NCBI GenBank assembly: GCA_021399445.1
Contig: JAJTUQ010000001.1
Location: 310,001-374,000, forward strand
Reading direction: 5' to 3'
Source: Xylogone sp. PMI_703
Taxonomy: Eukaryota > Ascomycota > Leotiomycetes
DNA: 64,000 nt
Shown here: piece after piece, positions 54,741 to 64,000 of the stretch
Layout of the letters: each line of letters starts with the position of its first letter
How positions within the stretch are numbered: position 1 is the first letter of the stretch
The notes under the pieces: model-generated
Told to the model about the DNA's origin: nothing
Database searches by the model: none
What the model saw: only the letters and a program-made list of their open reading frames with translations
Translations under genes and position numbers: made by a program

Positions 54741-56148
54741 TTATAATGCCGACTTCTGCTGTATATGTGTCTTAAAGGTCTCCTTAGCCGTCTGCACATC
54801 AGCCTCTAAATCATGTTCCCAGATCCACTTCATTCTGCGAGACAAATTTTCTTTAACTTTCTCTATATCATCTTCATACCCAGGGAGCTCTAAATCGTAT
54901 AAATGTCCACATTCGAAGCTAGTAGCTACCAGCTTCTGCGATCGTGGTCGTCGTAGCTGGTCGTATATCTGGAATGCGATTTGTAGGTCCTTCTTATCTT
55001 CCGCCAAGCCCAGAACCGTGCTCAGGATAAGCGCATCTTCGATTGCCATTCCTGCACCGGACCCCTGATGAGGTGTGGTTGCGTGTGCAGCGTCGCCGAG
55101 AAGACATACGTTGCCTTTTGTGTAGGTCTCCGCTGGTCTATGGTTGAAAAGCGCCCAATTCTCCGGTTTCTCGATCAGATTAAGGATGGACTTCACAGTG
55201 TCACTCCAAGTGCCGAAATCATTCATCATCTTCTCCTTCTCCACTGGCTTCACCCAGGCTTCGTCTTCCCACTTGTCCAGAGTCTGGAATGCCACCACTG
55301 CAAGCATGTTAGCTCTTCAACCCCCCACATCATATAGAAAGAGAGACAATTACCATTCATAGTAGCTCCATGAGCAACAGGGAAAGTGAGTACATGACCA
55401 CCGTGTCCAAGATACATCTGAGAATTTCTTGCCGCATTATCGCCAATAACCGAAGCAACCTTATCCATGGGAATAAGTCCACGATAGGCGTACTTCCCAG
55501 TGAAATTAGGAGTGGCAGCAACGTTGGTCTCTCCCAGGAGAATCCGCCGAGTAGGGCTCTTGACGCCATCGCATCCAATCATGCATGTATGTCTCGCCGA
55601 GGTTCCATCTTCAAACTTGAGGACAACGCCTTCGCCGTCATCTTCGTAGTTCACCAGCCTCTTTCCAAAATTCGCAATCTCCATAGGTATAAGCTTCACC
55701 AACTCGTCCAAGAAATGCGCTCTGTGTACTGAGCTCTGTCCTCTGGGGCTCTTCGATTCGTAGATGTGCGTCCCAGCAGGGTGTCCTCTGGCATCCTGAC
55801 CCAATTGGTAGTCGAACCAGGTCTGCAGCTTCTCCGAACTCCAGTTCCGTGTAGCACATCTCTCGTGTCCCTCTTTGATTGCTTCACTGATGAGACCCAT
55901 TGCTTTTGTGGCGTTGGACCCGAAGGCTACCCCGGCGCCAATTTCCGAGAATTGAGGTGCTGCTTCGTATATCGTTACGGGGACCCCGTTTTTGAGTAGT
56001 CCAATTGCGAGACATAAGCCTCCTATAATTAAATAGCGTTAGAGATATCCTTGTTGTTCTGAGGAGAGTAATGCTCACCAATTCCTCCTCCAAGGACTGC
56101 TACGTCGAATGGCTTCCCCGCCTTTGATGGTACTGAACCGTTTGCCAT
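54741..56148 (-). CDS. FAD monooxygenase, salicylate 1-hydroxylase-like
   Basis: There are three exons, 56148-56079, 56022-55354 and 55297-54741, in phase, giving 431 residues. Class A flavoprotein hydroxylases of this type convert salicylate to catechol with NAD(P)H and O2. The dinucleotide fold GGGIGG is at 20-25, split by the first intron. The second FAD motif LLGDAAHATTPHQGSGAGMA lies near residue 315, and IGCDGVKSPTRR is the NADPH/FAD-binding DG motif. The start at 56148 (MANGSVPSKAG) is preferred over an upstream in-frame ATG at 56226 because the fold follows at the usual distance. With the catechol dioxygenase 5 kb away it suggests a salicylate-degrading unit. 6-hydroxynicotinate or another hydroxybenzoate is possible. 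Confidence 0.88.
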
Positions 56149-57000
56149 AGCCTGTAGAGAGTAGTGTTGTTCCGGTGTAATTGCAAGAGTATAACGAATA
56201 GCGAATCTGAAGACTCTGAAAAGCAAGAATTAGAATTAACCTGAAGATCTATAGACTGTGATTATAAAAATTGAAAGAATCACATACTCACGCAACAGCT
56301 TTTTATATTTTGGAGAGCTCTTGAAGAAGGGCCCGATTATCAGGGAGCGCGGGGTGTGCGAGCTTGGGGTGCGGGGATAGAGTGGTATAGCTCCTTACCT
56401 GATCTCAGGGTAAGGTGGCACACACGTCAGGTAACACCTCCAAACATCTCCCGAGTTTCGTAGCCGTTGTTTTTTAGGTTGCTTTTTCGGAGTGATTGCA
56501 TTTTGGTATTGGATGGTAAGGATATCACAGCATGTCTGGGTGTTATCAGACCTACTAATGTGTTTCTGTAGTTGAGGTGCAATCATTTCTGGGGGGACAA
56601 CTTAACGTCCCGAATAGCTGCAAGAGCAAGGATCAAATGGATTATGCAGGCGCTGAGCTTGTGCTCTTCCACGATACTTAAGCTATTTACAAAGTTTAAA
56701 GTTTAAAAGAGCCTCCTGGACTTACGTAACCTAGCTCAGTCAAGTAACTTACTTTCTCCTTTGACAATACCCGGATTGGGATATTACGGCCACGGCCTCC
56801 TTCCTCATATATCCTGCCCATATTATCAATACCGCGGAATATATCCAGAAACCTGGGGGCCGAACACCGACACGTAACTTCTCCAGCGCCTCCAACTCCT
56901 CACCATGGGCGGAAAGGCGGCGGCTTCAGTGCTCGCTAAGGCGGGAGTGCTTCTGTCGGAACACGTACGTTCCGATCGTGACTTGAAGCAAAGAATCGAC
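56149..57000. other. Intergenic, monooxygenase promoter side
   Basis: No gene is seen. It is moderately A+T-rich, and short open frames are unsupported. Confidence 0.4.
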
Positions 57001-57350
57001 TGAATTGACTATCCTACGGTGCAATTACCATACAATTTATAGGGGAGCGCTCATATTGGCAAAGCCTAACCTAAAACCCTTGCTCTCACATACAAGAATT
57101 TACACACTGCTTTAACTAACGTATAACATGTAACTTAGAGATTTTTCGTAAAGATTTTGATCGTAATTTCAGCATAGTTTTTACTATTAATCTTACAACA
57201 AATATAAGATTTATTTATATTAATCAAAAACGTATTTTGTACTATTCTCAGAAATTGTAACGTTCTTACTAGAGTTTGGGGTTTTATCTATCACTCATAT
57301 GATAGATGAAGGTAAAGGGCTAAAGAAGAGCTTCACAATGCTAGGGGGGT
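57001..57350 (+). repeat. Dispersed repeat, copy B
   Basis: Its first 43 bases match 16132-16172, and the part around 57255-57320 matches 16819-16885. This copy is not interrupted by the MITE-like element found in copy A. There is no coding potential. Confidence 0.6.
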
Positions 57351-57450
57351 TACTATAAAATGCAGGTGTACTGTAAATCAATTGAGTTGAGCACGAAGCT
57401 CCTATCTAACAATAGAACTGTCTACTTTATATAATGATTGTGTGTGTCGG

Positions 57451-57530
57451 GAGTCCTGGAGTGTCTCTGGAGTTCAGGAGCCCTCTGGAGCCCAGGAGTC
57501 CTCTGGAGTTCAGCTGGACTCCTCAGGACT
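57451..57530 (+). repeat. Imperfect ~20 bp direct repeats
   Basis: CTCTGGAGTTCAGGAG, CTCTGGAGCCCAGGAG and CTCTGGAGTTCAGCTGG occur in a row, with further GGAGTCC/GGACTCC motifs that can pair into a stem. It lies in the long upstream region of the AnmK-type gene. Confidence 0.7.
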
Positions 57531-58292
57531 TCATCACGTGACGGCTGGCTCCTAAGCCCTCTCGGCTCCAGGGATCCTCCGAATCCCAAAAGAAGGCTCT
57601 TAAAGATTAAAGATTAATGGTTTCTGAGCTAGTGAAGATTCAGTCAACCGTACTCGGCAGAGACTCAGAGTGGTAGCAAAGGCGGTGAATGCGAGCAACG
57701 GGGTTTGGCCCCTGCTTAGTCATCAGCACCTGTCCTCACGCATAGCTTTGCCCAAATAGGATTCTACTTCCTGGCACCTGCCCACCTCACCTCCAAACTC
57801 TCCACCGCGATTGCTTCACGAGTGGCCCAGACGCGCCAGAGCCCTTTCGGGCTAGGAGTAAGCGGGTTAGTCCCATCGGGGTCTGCTTCTGGCAGCGCTG
57901 CAGCGGCATCTAATGAGCACAATTATTACCTCCGTACAGAGTGCTCCTGTCTCTTAGGCGAGCTGACGGTTTTCAGACACCTCTCTGCTCGCGTTTGGCC
58001 CTGTGGACTAATGGAGACGGTCAAACGCCGTTAGGCTGGCCTGCCTATCTGCTTGCTTCTGCCACTGGCCCATTTTACCCTTGGATCTGGCACTGATCTG
58101 CTAACCCGTCGTCCCACTCTTCCCAGAGAAGAAGCATGGCCCTTCTGAGCGTAGCGCGGGGAACGCCCCTCCGCGCTGCGTAAGTATGTATATACACGGG
58201 GCTGCTGCTGCTCTGCTACTGCTTAAGCTCGCGACCCTGGGCTTCTACTTTCGTTTCTTGATTTTTTCCGGTGCTGGGGAGCTCTACGTGCA
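57531..58292. promoter_or_regulatory. Upstream region of AnmK-type gene
   Basis: This is more G+C-rich than the preceding repeats. Short open frames lack domain support; it is probably the promoter and leader. Confidence 0.4.
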
Positions 58293-59829
58293 ATGGTCAT
58301 GGTTGTGAAAGGGGTGTCGCCGGCCCCCAAAGGGCGAGTGAGGACGCCCGTGGGTCACAAGTACCTCGAGGCTCTGCAGTCGCAGGTCAATGGCAGTCGT
58401 TCCGGATCTAATAAATCGAGCTCCTCTACACGATCCTCGGAGGAAAAGAAGCCCGCTGGTCTGGATTTGCTGGTGCTTGGAATCACGTCAGGAACGGCAA
58501 TGGATGATATGGACTTTGCGCTATGTCGCTTCACTCAAGAGTCACCAGAGGCACCACTGTGCCTCGACCTCATTCAGGTGCGTTAGGGCAAATGATACAC
58601 CGAGAAGAAGATGGAAATGGGGGGAAAGGTTTTAACTCATTTGCTAGTACGACTCAGTGGTCATGCCCTCGAAAATTCGATTCGATATTCTGGCCATGCT
58701 CCAAGAGGATTCTGCCCCGCCAAGCTTGCTTTCCCAGATGGATGCTGAGATGGGCCACACATTTGCGAATGCAATCCACATGTTCGCTCAGAAGCACGGA
58801 ATATCCGTTGACACGATTGATTTGATTGGATCTGGTGGACAACTAATAACTCTGACAGGATCCCCTCCGCCAGGGCAGCATCGATCGAATATGTGTTTAG
58901 GAGAGGGGGCAGTTATCTCCGCGAAAACCGGTGTCACCACAGTATCGGATTATCGAACCGCGGAGCAGGCAGTAGGCCGGCAAGGTGCACCTCTGTTTGC
59001 ATACTTGGTGGGATTGCTCTTGCATCATCCGACAAGGTTACAGATCTGTTTGACAATTGGTGGAATCACAACTGTCTGCTTTATCCCCCCAGACTCTCAG
59101 GGTGGTGTTGACGCAATGTACGATTGGGATACTGGCCCAGGAATAAGCCTTATAGATGCTGCATTTCGCCATTATGGTCTAGACCCTGCTGTAGCTCTTG
59201 AAGCAGCTCTTCAGCACGGCCAAATCTGTCATGAAGTCGTCGCTGAGCTCCTCGAGAATGATGCATACCTGAAAACTCGTCCGCCCAAGACTACAGCCAG
59301 GGAAATCTACGGAGATGCTCTGGCACACAAGATTGTCTCCATGTGTTCCTACCGCGGTTGCACTCCGGCCGACACAATAGCGACTCTCGTCCGCTTCACA
59401 TCCGCCAGTATTGCTCACCAAATGCTTCTCTACGGCCCCGGTCGCGAAGCCATCAACAACGCTGACATCACCCTCGACGGACGTGGCATGCTGAACCCAC
59501 AATTCCTTATTGACTTGCAAAATGAGTTTCCTGGTGCGCGCTTTGGCAGTTTCGAGAAAACAGGCATACCGACTAATGCGAAAAAAGCCGTTGGCTTTGC
59601 CATGCAGGCCATGGAAGCTCTTCTGGGACGGGCGTTGCCCATACCTATGAATGCGGATGTCAGAAGACCGAATACCATCACTGGAAAGCTAGCTCCCGGC
59701 TTGCGCTGGAGGGAGGTCATCGAGAGGAGCGTTGCGTTTGGAGGAGCAGGACGGGGGTGGGAAGGATTACCCGAAGTCAAAGAGTTGATCGTCAAGCAGA
59801 AGGGAGGTGTCACTGCGAAAGGAATGTGA
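58293..59829 (+). CDS. AnmK-type anhydro-N-acetylmuramic acid kinase-like protein
   Basis: There are two exons, 58293-58577 and 58648-59829, giving 488 residues. In bacteria AnmK (UPF0075) opens and phosphorylates 1,6-anhydro-MurNAc during peptidoglycan recycling. Family motifs are clear: LVLGITSGTAMDDMDFALC near 60-78, DLIGSGGQLI, NMCLGEGAVISAKTGVTTV, DYRTAEQAVGRQGAP, NIGG-like TIGGITTVCFIPP, DWDTGPGISLIDAA, and DGRGMLNPQFL. In bacteria the first motif is GTSxDGxD; here it reads SGTAMDDMD. A low-complexity Ser-rich N-terminal extension of about 55 residues is atypical. Fungi lack peptidoglycan, so the substrate may be scavenged bacterial anhydro sugar or another anhydrosugar. The enzyme is intact and presumably cytosolic. 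Confidence 0.87.
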
Positions 59830-60804
59830 GATGATTCACTTTCTTTTGTGCGTGTTTTCTTTCTTTTCATAATGATGAACGAATTAAAGAAGGCATGGAG
59901 TGCGGGATGGCGGCGTTTTCTTGAGCGTTTTTCTTTCTTTCTTCTGCATAGCTTATGCTTAGACGATACATACCTAGCATATATATACACATTCATATAC
60001 ATATACATATACATATACACAGACATCAGCGTTTATTTTTTTCCTAAAAGCATTCGGTGGATTTGAGCATGAGACAAATGATACTTACTCTCATTTAACA
60101 CATAACAAACATGCATTGCTCGAATAGTCTGTCTCGGATGTAGATAGCTTTCTTCGAAATGCTCCGAGAGGCATGGCTTGCACGTGCGCGGTTTTTGATT
60201 CCACTTGCGGTGGGCACGTGACTGAGACCATTGATTAGTAAGCAAGCGGTCGGATTTCCGGTCAGCCGACTGAGCCGAATAATCAAGCACATTGTTGGTC
60301 AGTAGCAGTGGCCAAGCTTGCTAACTCTCCGTACTCCGTAATAAATTATTAACCCCACACCGGCTAATCGAAGGGCTTTCCGGAAAGTGAAGAGAAAGAG
60401 AGATAGAGGGGGAATGCCATTGTCAATGAATATAGTCGATGATACATCCCATAACCAGAGAGTTCATTATACCACATAAGGGCTGTTGCCTTTGATCTGA
60501 GAGGGATAATGATTTACCAGTGCGATTTCGACCATGGTACACCCCTTCTCCGGCCCGTCAAATGGAATCCATAAGATTTGCCCAGCGGTATACAAGAGTC
60601 TTGACGACATGGTGAGGTAACGATGACAACGTTCAGAATGGATAGTCACTTGAAAATTTTCAATCCTACTATCGTTCTTCGAATGTTTATTCATAGCATC
60701 AGAAGACAATATCAGGGTGTATCACCCATCAGTTACGGTCATATTAAAGGGAAATAATACTTGATCGTCTTTCAGCTAACACCTGCGCTCCAATAGATTG
60801 CAAG
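59830..60804. other. Intergenic with ATATAC microsatellite
   Basis: It contains (TATACA)n-type repeats at about 59978-60020 and a 12-base palindrome CTTTCCGGAAAG at 60376-60387, about 420 bases before the methyltransferase-like gene. No gene is supported. Confidence 0.45.
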
Positions 60805-62252
60805 ATGAGGCGCGCATCGACCCGGCAGATATGGGGGCTGCTGGCAACTGGGATATTATTCATAACGCTGTTTAACTCCTTGAGAACTACGCCATCCGTA
60901 TCACCTATCAGCTTCAAACAGTTAATTCCTAATATGCACCCCTCAGCTGTATCTATGATCAAAATGGCAATGCAGCGCTCCGAAAGGCTATGGCAGAAGA
61001 CGGTGATGCAGAGACATCAATATATGGAACGGTTCGGAGACGTTGGATTGTGAGTTAACTCGAAGCTAATATTCCTGCGTCGTCAATTAAGTCACCTCCC
61101 TTTTGGTGCACGGAGATTATTCACATGTGAACATGGTGACTGATCAAAGATTCTAAATCCGTACAGTTTCCCTGCTGTGAATGGAGAAACATTCTACGCC
61201 TATCCGTATAATATTTGGGATCTCATTCCAGCATCGTTCAATTGCCCTGTCGATATCGAGCGGATTGGGCGAATAGGCGATGGAGGAAAATGGGTCTGTG
61301 GCATGTCCCGATACGAAACTACGACTAAGCCGTGTATTGTATATTCATTTGGTACGCATCCAGCTCCATACACTTCGAACCTTGTATCCGTTTTGTATGC
61401 CTCGTTGCTCAACATTTTCTTTTATAGGGATACAGAACGAGTCCAGCTTTGGTAAGTGATGTCTATACTACGCATCTGTATTGTGAACATGCAGAAAACT
61501 GAGAGGTTTCGAATTTGAAGAGCAAGAGTTATTAAGCCGAACCCATTGTCGACTATGGGGATACGATTATTCAGTGGAAGATTTCGGGCCAATTCTCGAT
61601 AACTTGAACCGTGAGAAAGCAACTTTCATGCAGGCTGGTATTGCAGGAAAGTCAAATCCCACCGGCCACCCTCCCTTTTACTCAATACTGGATTTGATGA
61701 GTATGAACGGCCACGAATACATGTATGTTTAATATACCCTTCCTCGTGTACTTTCTACTTTCTATCTCCCATCATTATCGCTCTGATTCCCTCAATCTTC
61801 TATCATCGCGCATATACTCATAAATATAGTGACCTTCTCAAAATCGACATTGAGTTTGCAGAATTCGAGGCCTTAGCCGCCATGGAAAAGGCCCTACCCC
61901 CAGACCGTCAATTCCCTATCGGCCAGATCCTTATTGAGCTGCATCTATCGCAGCCTTCAGGTATTACGCCTACCAAATTTCTGGCGTGGTGGGAGAATCT
62001 GGAGAAGAGAGGTCTCCGGCCTGCGTGGACGGAGCCAAATTTCATGGTTGTTACGCTAAGGGCAGAAGACTCCATGCCCAGGTGTGCAGAGGTGAGATTT
62101 ATCTTTCTTTTGGCTCAAATTGTGTTCTCACATGCGTTCTGTTTCCGTGTTACTTAAATGATAGAGGTATGATTTTATGCCAATCTGACCTCTGGATCTT
62201 TTAGTATACCCTCCTTAACGCTAAGGATCACCGAAATATAATCTACAACTAA
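60805..62252 (+). CDS. Membrane-anchored methyltransferase-like protein (METTL24/Methyltransf_22 type)
   Basis: There are six exons, 60805-61049, 61167-61351, 61428-61451, 61506-61722, 61830-62091 and 62205-62252, in phase, giving 326 residues. A signal-anchor at 9-27 (IWGLLATGILFITLFNSL) predicts a type II membrane protein with a lumenal or extracellular domain. The domain shows VDIERIGRIGDGGKWVCGMS, CIVYSFGIQNESSF, CRLWGYDYSVEDFGP, YSILDLMSMNGHEYI and DLLKIDIEFAEFEAL, which I link to the Methyltransf_22/METTL24-like family of class I SAM-dependent folds. The third exon is only 24 bases. The fourth acceptor was chosen by phase and is the least certain. Substrate and function are unknown; fungal relatives are often secretory-pathway proteins. 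Confidence 0.8.
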
Positions 62253-62500
62253 GGAGAGTGTAACATGGTGCTTCTGTCTATCTTTTACTATCGTGTTCAC
62301 GATTGCGGCTAGCCCTTTAGGCGAATCCTCTTATAGATTAGTTCTTCAGTTGTTTGTTTCACTGGATAGCGTGCTGTACTGCAGCGATATAATAAAGAGC
62401 TCATGAGGGTATCGATGAGTGAGTGGCCTGTAGTAGCTTATCCGTTTTCCCAATTTCTAGAGTCTATAACCTTCATAGTTAATACAAAACTCATTCTAGC
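62253..62500. other. Short convergent spacer
   Basis: It lies between the convergent methyltransferase-like and dehydrogenase genes. Nothing is recognised in it. Confidence 0.35.
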
Positions 62501-63681
62501 TTACTCCTTCCCACCGAGGTATCTATAAACAACGCTAAAGTCTCGTCCTTTACAGTCATCCCTGGCCTCAGCATCATCATACACAGCCTTCGCCTTGCCC
62601 GCTAGTTCTAATTTCGCACCTGCCTCTTCAGCAGCTTGTATGGCCAAACCGAGATCCTTCTTCATAAGACTAATACCAAACCCACCAGTGTAATCCCTCT
62701 CTGCAGGTGCGCCAGATATGACACCAGGAACGGGATTGTTGATTTCGCTTGGCCAGCATCTTCCTGTACTGACATTGAGAATACCGGCGAGGACTTTTGG
62801 ATCCAGTCCCCATTTGATACCAAGATTCATGGCTTCCGCCGTAGCTATGTTGTTGATGGCGAGAAGATAATTGTTAGCCAGCTTTCCTGATAACCCAGAG
62901 CCTTGAGGTCCGCAATGCAATACCCGTTTGCCCATCTTTAGGAGGATAGGCTCTATGGTTGGGACTAGTTCGGCGGGGGAACCAAGCATGAATGTTAATG
63001 TACCTGCCTTGGCGCCTACCACGCCGCCTGACATTGGAGCATCGACAAAAGTTCCGGAGGAGGTGGACTGGACGGCACGTGCCACGGCTTGTGAGGTGGT
63101 AGGATCTATTGTGGAACAGTCGATGAAGAGACGGTCTGGATGTGGAGAGGGTGCTTCGGGTCGGAGGATTTGCGCGAACACGGCCTTGACATGCTGTGGC
63201 TCAGGAAGTACTGTGATGGTTGTCTCCTATAGTATTGCGGAAATAAATTAGTAATTGTACCAGTTGGGATAGGCATAAACGAGAATATTCAAAAAGCAGT
63301 GGAGAGTATAAAGATAAATGAGCACTCACAGCATCATCTGCCGCTTCCTTGACGTTACTGGCAATTACGACCTGAGCTCCCGATGAGGAAGACTTGGCCT
63401 CATTCACAAACTTATTGAGAGCGTCGCTGTTGACATCGTATATTCGAAGGGTGTCAGACAAAGGCAGCTTCGATTGAAGATTCTTTGCCATGTTATAGCC
63501 TGGATTTGGAGTCAACGTTGCGCCTCTTTGAGAGGGGGCCATTAAAGGATATACCCATCTGGCCGAGTCCAATGAACCCCCATTGTGCCTGGCTCTGTCT
63601 GGAGGAAGAGAATGCTCTTCTTTGCAGACTGTATGCGATCGCCCTGCTTGGGCGTAGAGTTCGCTGGAAGTGCACTCTCAT
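62501..63681 (-). CDS. 3-hydroxyisobutyrate dehydrogenase, mitochondrial
   Basis: There are three exons, 63681-63555, 63499-63330 and 63226-62501, in phase, giving 340 residues. The enzyme oxidises 3-hydroxyisobutyrate to methylmalonate semialdehyde with NAD+ in valine breakdown. An Arg/Ser-rich presequence (MRVHFQRTLRPSRAIAY) predicts mitochondrial import. The Rossmann motif GFIGLGQMGYNMA spans the first intron. FIDCSTIDPTTS, DAPMSGGVVGAKAGTLTFM, and the catalytic-lysine segment SGLSGKLANNYLLAIN are all present. SLMKKDLGLA and a normal length complete the match. No lesion is seen. Confidence 0.92.
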
Positions 63682-64000
63682 GGTGATGTCGTTCCCGTAT
63701 ACTTTGATCGAAACAGGAACAAGAGCACAAGATGGTTAGCAGAAAAGTGGTGGCGGCCAGTAAATAACCACCGCAAGCAGCCCTAGACCGGAGGTGATCG
63801 CAGCTGTGCGGATGCGGGGTTTGGAGCTGGGGTCGGTTCGGCCAGGAACAGCCGACGCTGCCCGAGGATCTCGCGGCTCACTTGTGTTGTACTGCACATT
63901 GTCGTGGAATCTGTGGGTTCAAGAGATGAAGTATTTATAAGTAACCACATTATCGGCGGCACTGGGTACTTGATGAGCAAGAGGCTGAGAGATGAAGTTT
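63682..64000. other. Upstream of dehydrogenase gene; window edge
   Basis: A short minus-strand frame (63899-63783) has no support as a gene. The stretch may contain the promoter shared with a gene beyond the window. Confidence 0.35.

Noticed and set aside
60467..60709. 80-codon minus-strand open frame
   Set aside because: It has no domain or context to support a gene.
63783..63899. Short minus-strand frame starting MCSTTQVSREIL
   Set aside because: It could be a first exon, but no downstream exon or family match can be found before the dehydrogenase gene.

Overview
The window is nuclear DNA of a filamentous ascomycete (Pezizomycotina). The evidence is short GT-AG introns of about 45-130 bases in nearly every gene, Zn2Cys6 transcription factors, a DUF3292 protein, a CTR copper transporter, a fungal ferric reductase and repeats with mostly C-to-T/G-to-A differences that look like repeat-induced point mutation (RIP). 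A class such as Leotiomycetes is possible but cannot be proven from the sequence. The window alternates better-preserved gene blocks with A+T-rich stretches full of decayed genes and repeats.

Region 1 (1-13 kb): a broken Asp/Glu-racemase-like gene abuts an intact GH79 glucuronidase. Then come a broken secreted beta-helix gene, an intact L-galactonate dehydratase (Lgd1-type), a frameshifted hypothetical gene, a GMP synthase with 15 introns, and the tail of a cation/Ca2+ exchanger pseudogene.

Region 2 (13-21 kb): an intact DUF3292 gene lies between two ~190 bp inverted copies of a repeat (third copy at 34.9 kb). It is followed by a 507 bp inverted-repeat element nested in another repeat, a sarcosine-oxidase-like flavoenzyme, and a long non-coding stretch with one unidentified coding relic.

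Region 3 (21-27.5 kb): a compact copper-uptake group. A metalloreductase (minus) and a CTR copper transporter (plus) are divergent and are followed by a GPI-anchored BIM1/X325-like LPMO-fold copper protein.

Region 4 (27.5-31.2 kb): a transposon graveyard with a Tad1-like LINE reverse transcriptase relic, a Ginger/KRBA2-type integrase element with terminal inverted repeats, eight 19-bp tandem repeats and a dispersed repeat also present at 39.5 kb.

Region 5 (31.5-56.2 kb): a catabolic neighbourhood. It holds a metallo-beta-lactamase-fold lactonase divergent from a fumarylacetoacetase-family hydrolase, a Zn2Cys6 regulator, an indoleamine 2,3-dioxygenase, a Ulp1 protease with a Zn2Cys6-like cysteine cluster inside its catalytic domain, a family III CoA-transferase, a catechol 1,2-dioxygenase, a second Zn2Cys6 regulator, an enol-lactonase-like hydrolase and a salicylate-hydroxylase-like monooxygenase. 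Read as a pathway this gives salicylate (or a related aromatic acid) to catechol to cis,cis-muconate and on toward 3-oxoadipate; muconate cycloisomerase is not in the window.

Region 6 (57-64 kb): an AnmK-type sugar kinase, a membrane-anchored methyltransferase-like protein and a mitochondrial 3-hydroxyisobutyrate dehydrogenase. Exon boundaries were worked out by hand from splice signals, reading phase and family similarity recalled from memory; no alignment was run. No tRNA, rRNA or CRISPR was seen.
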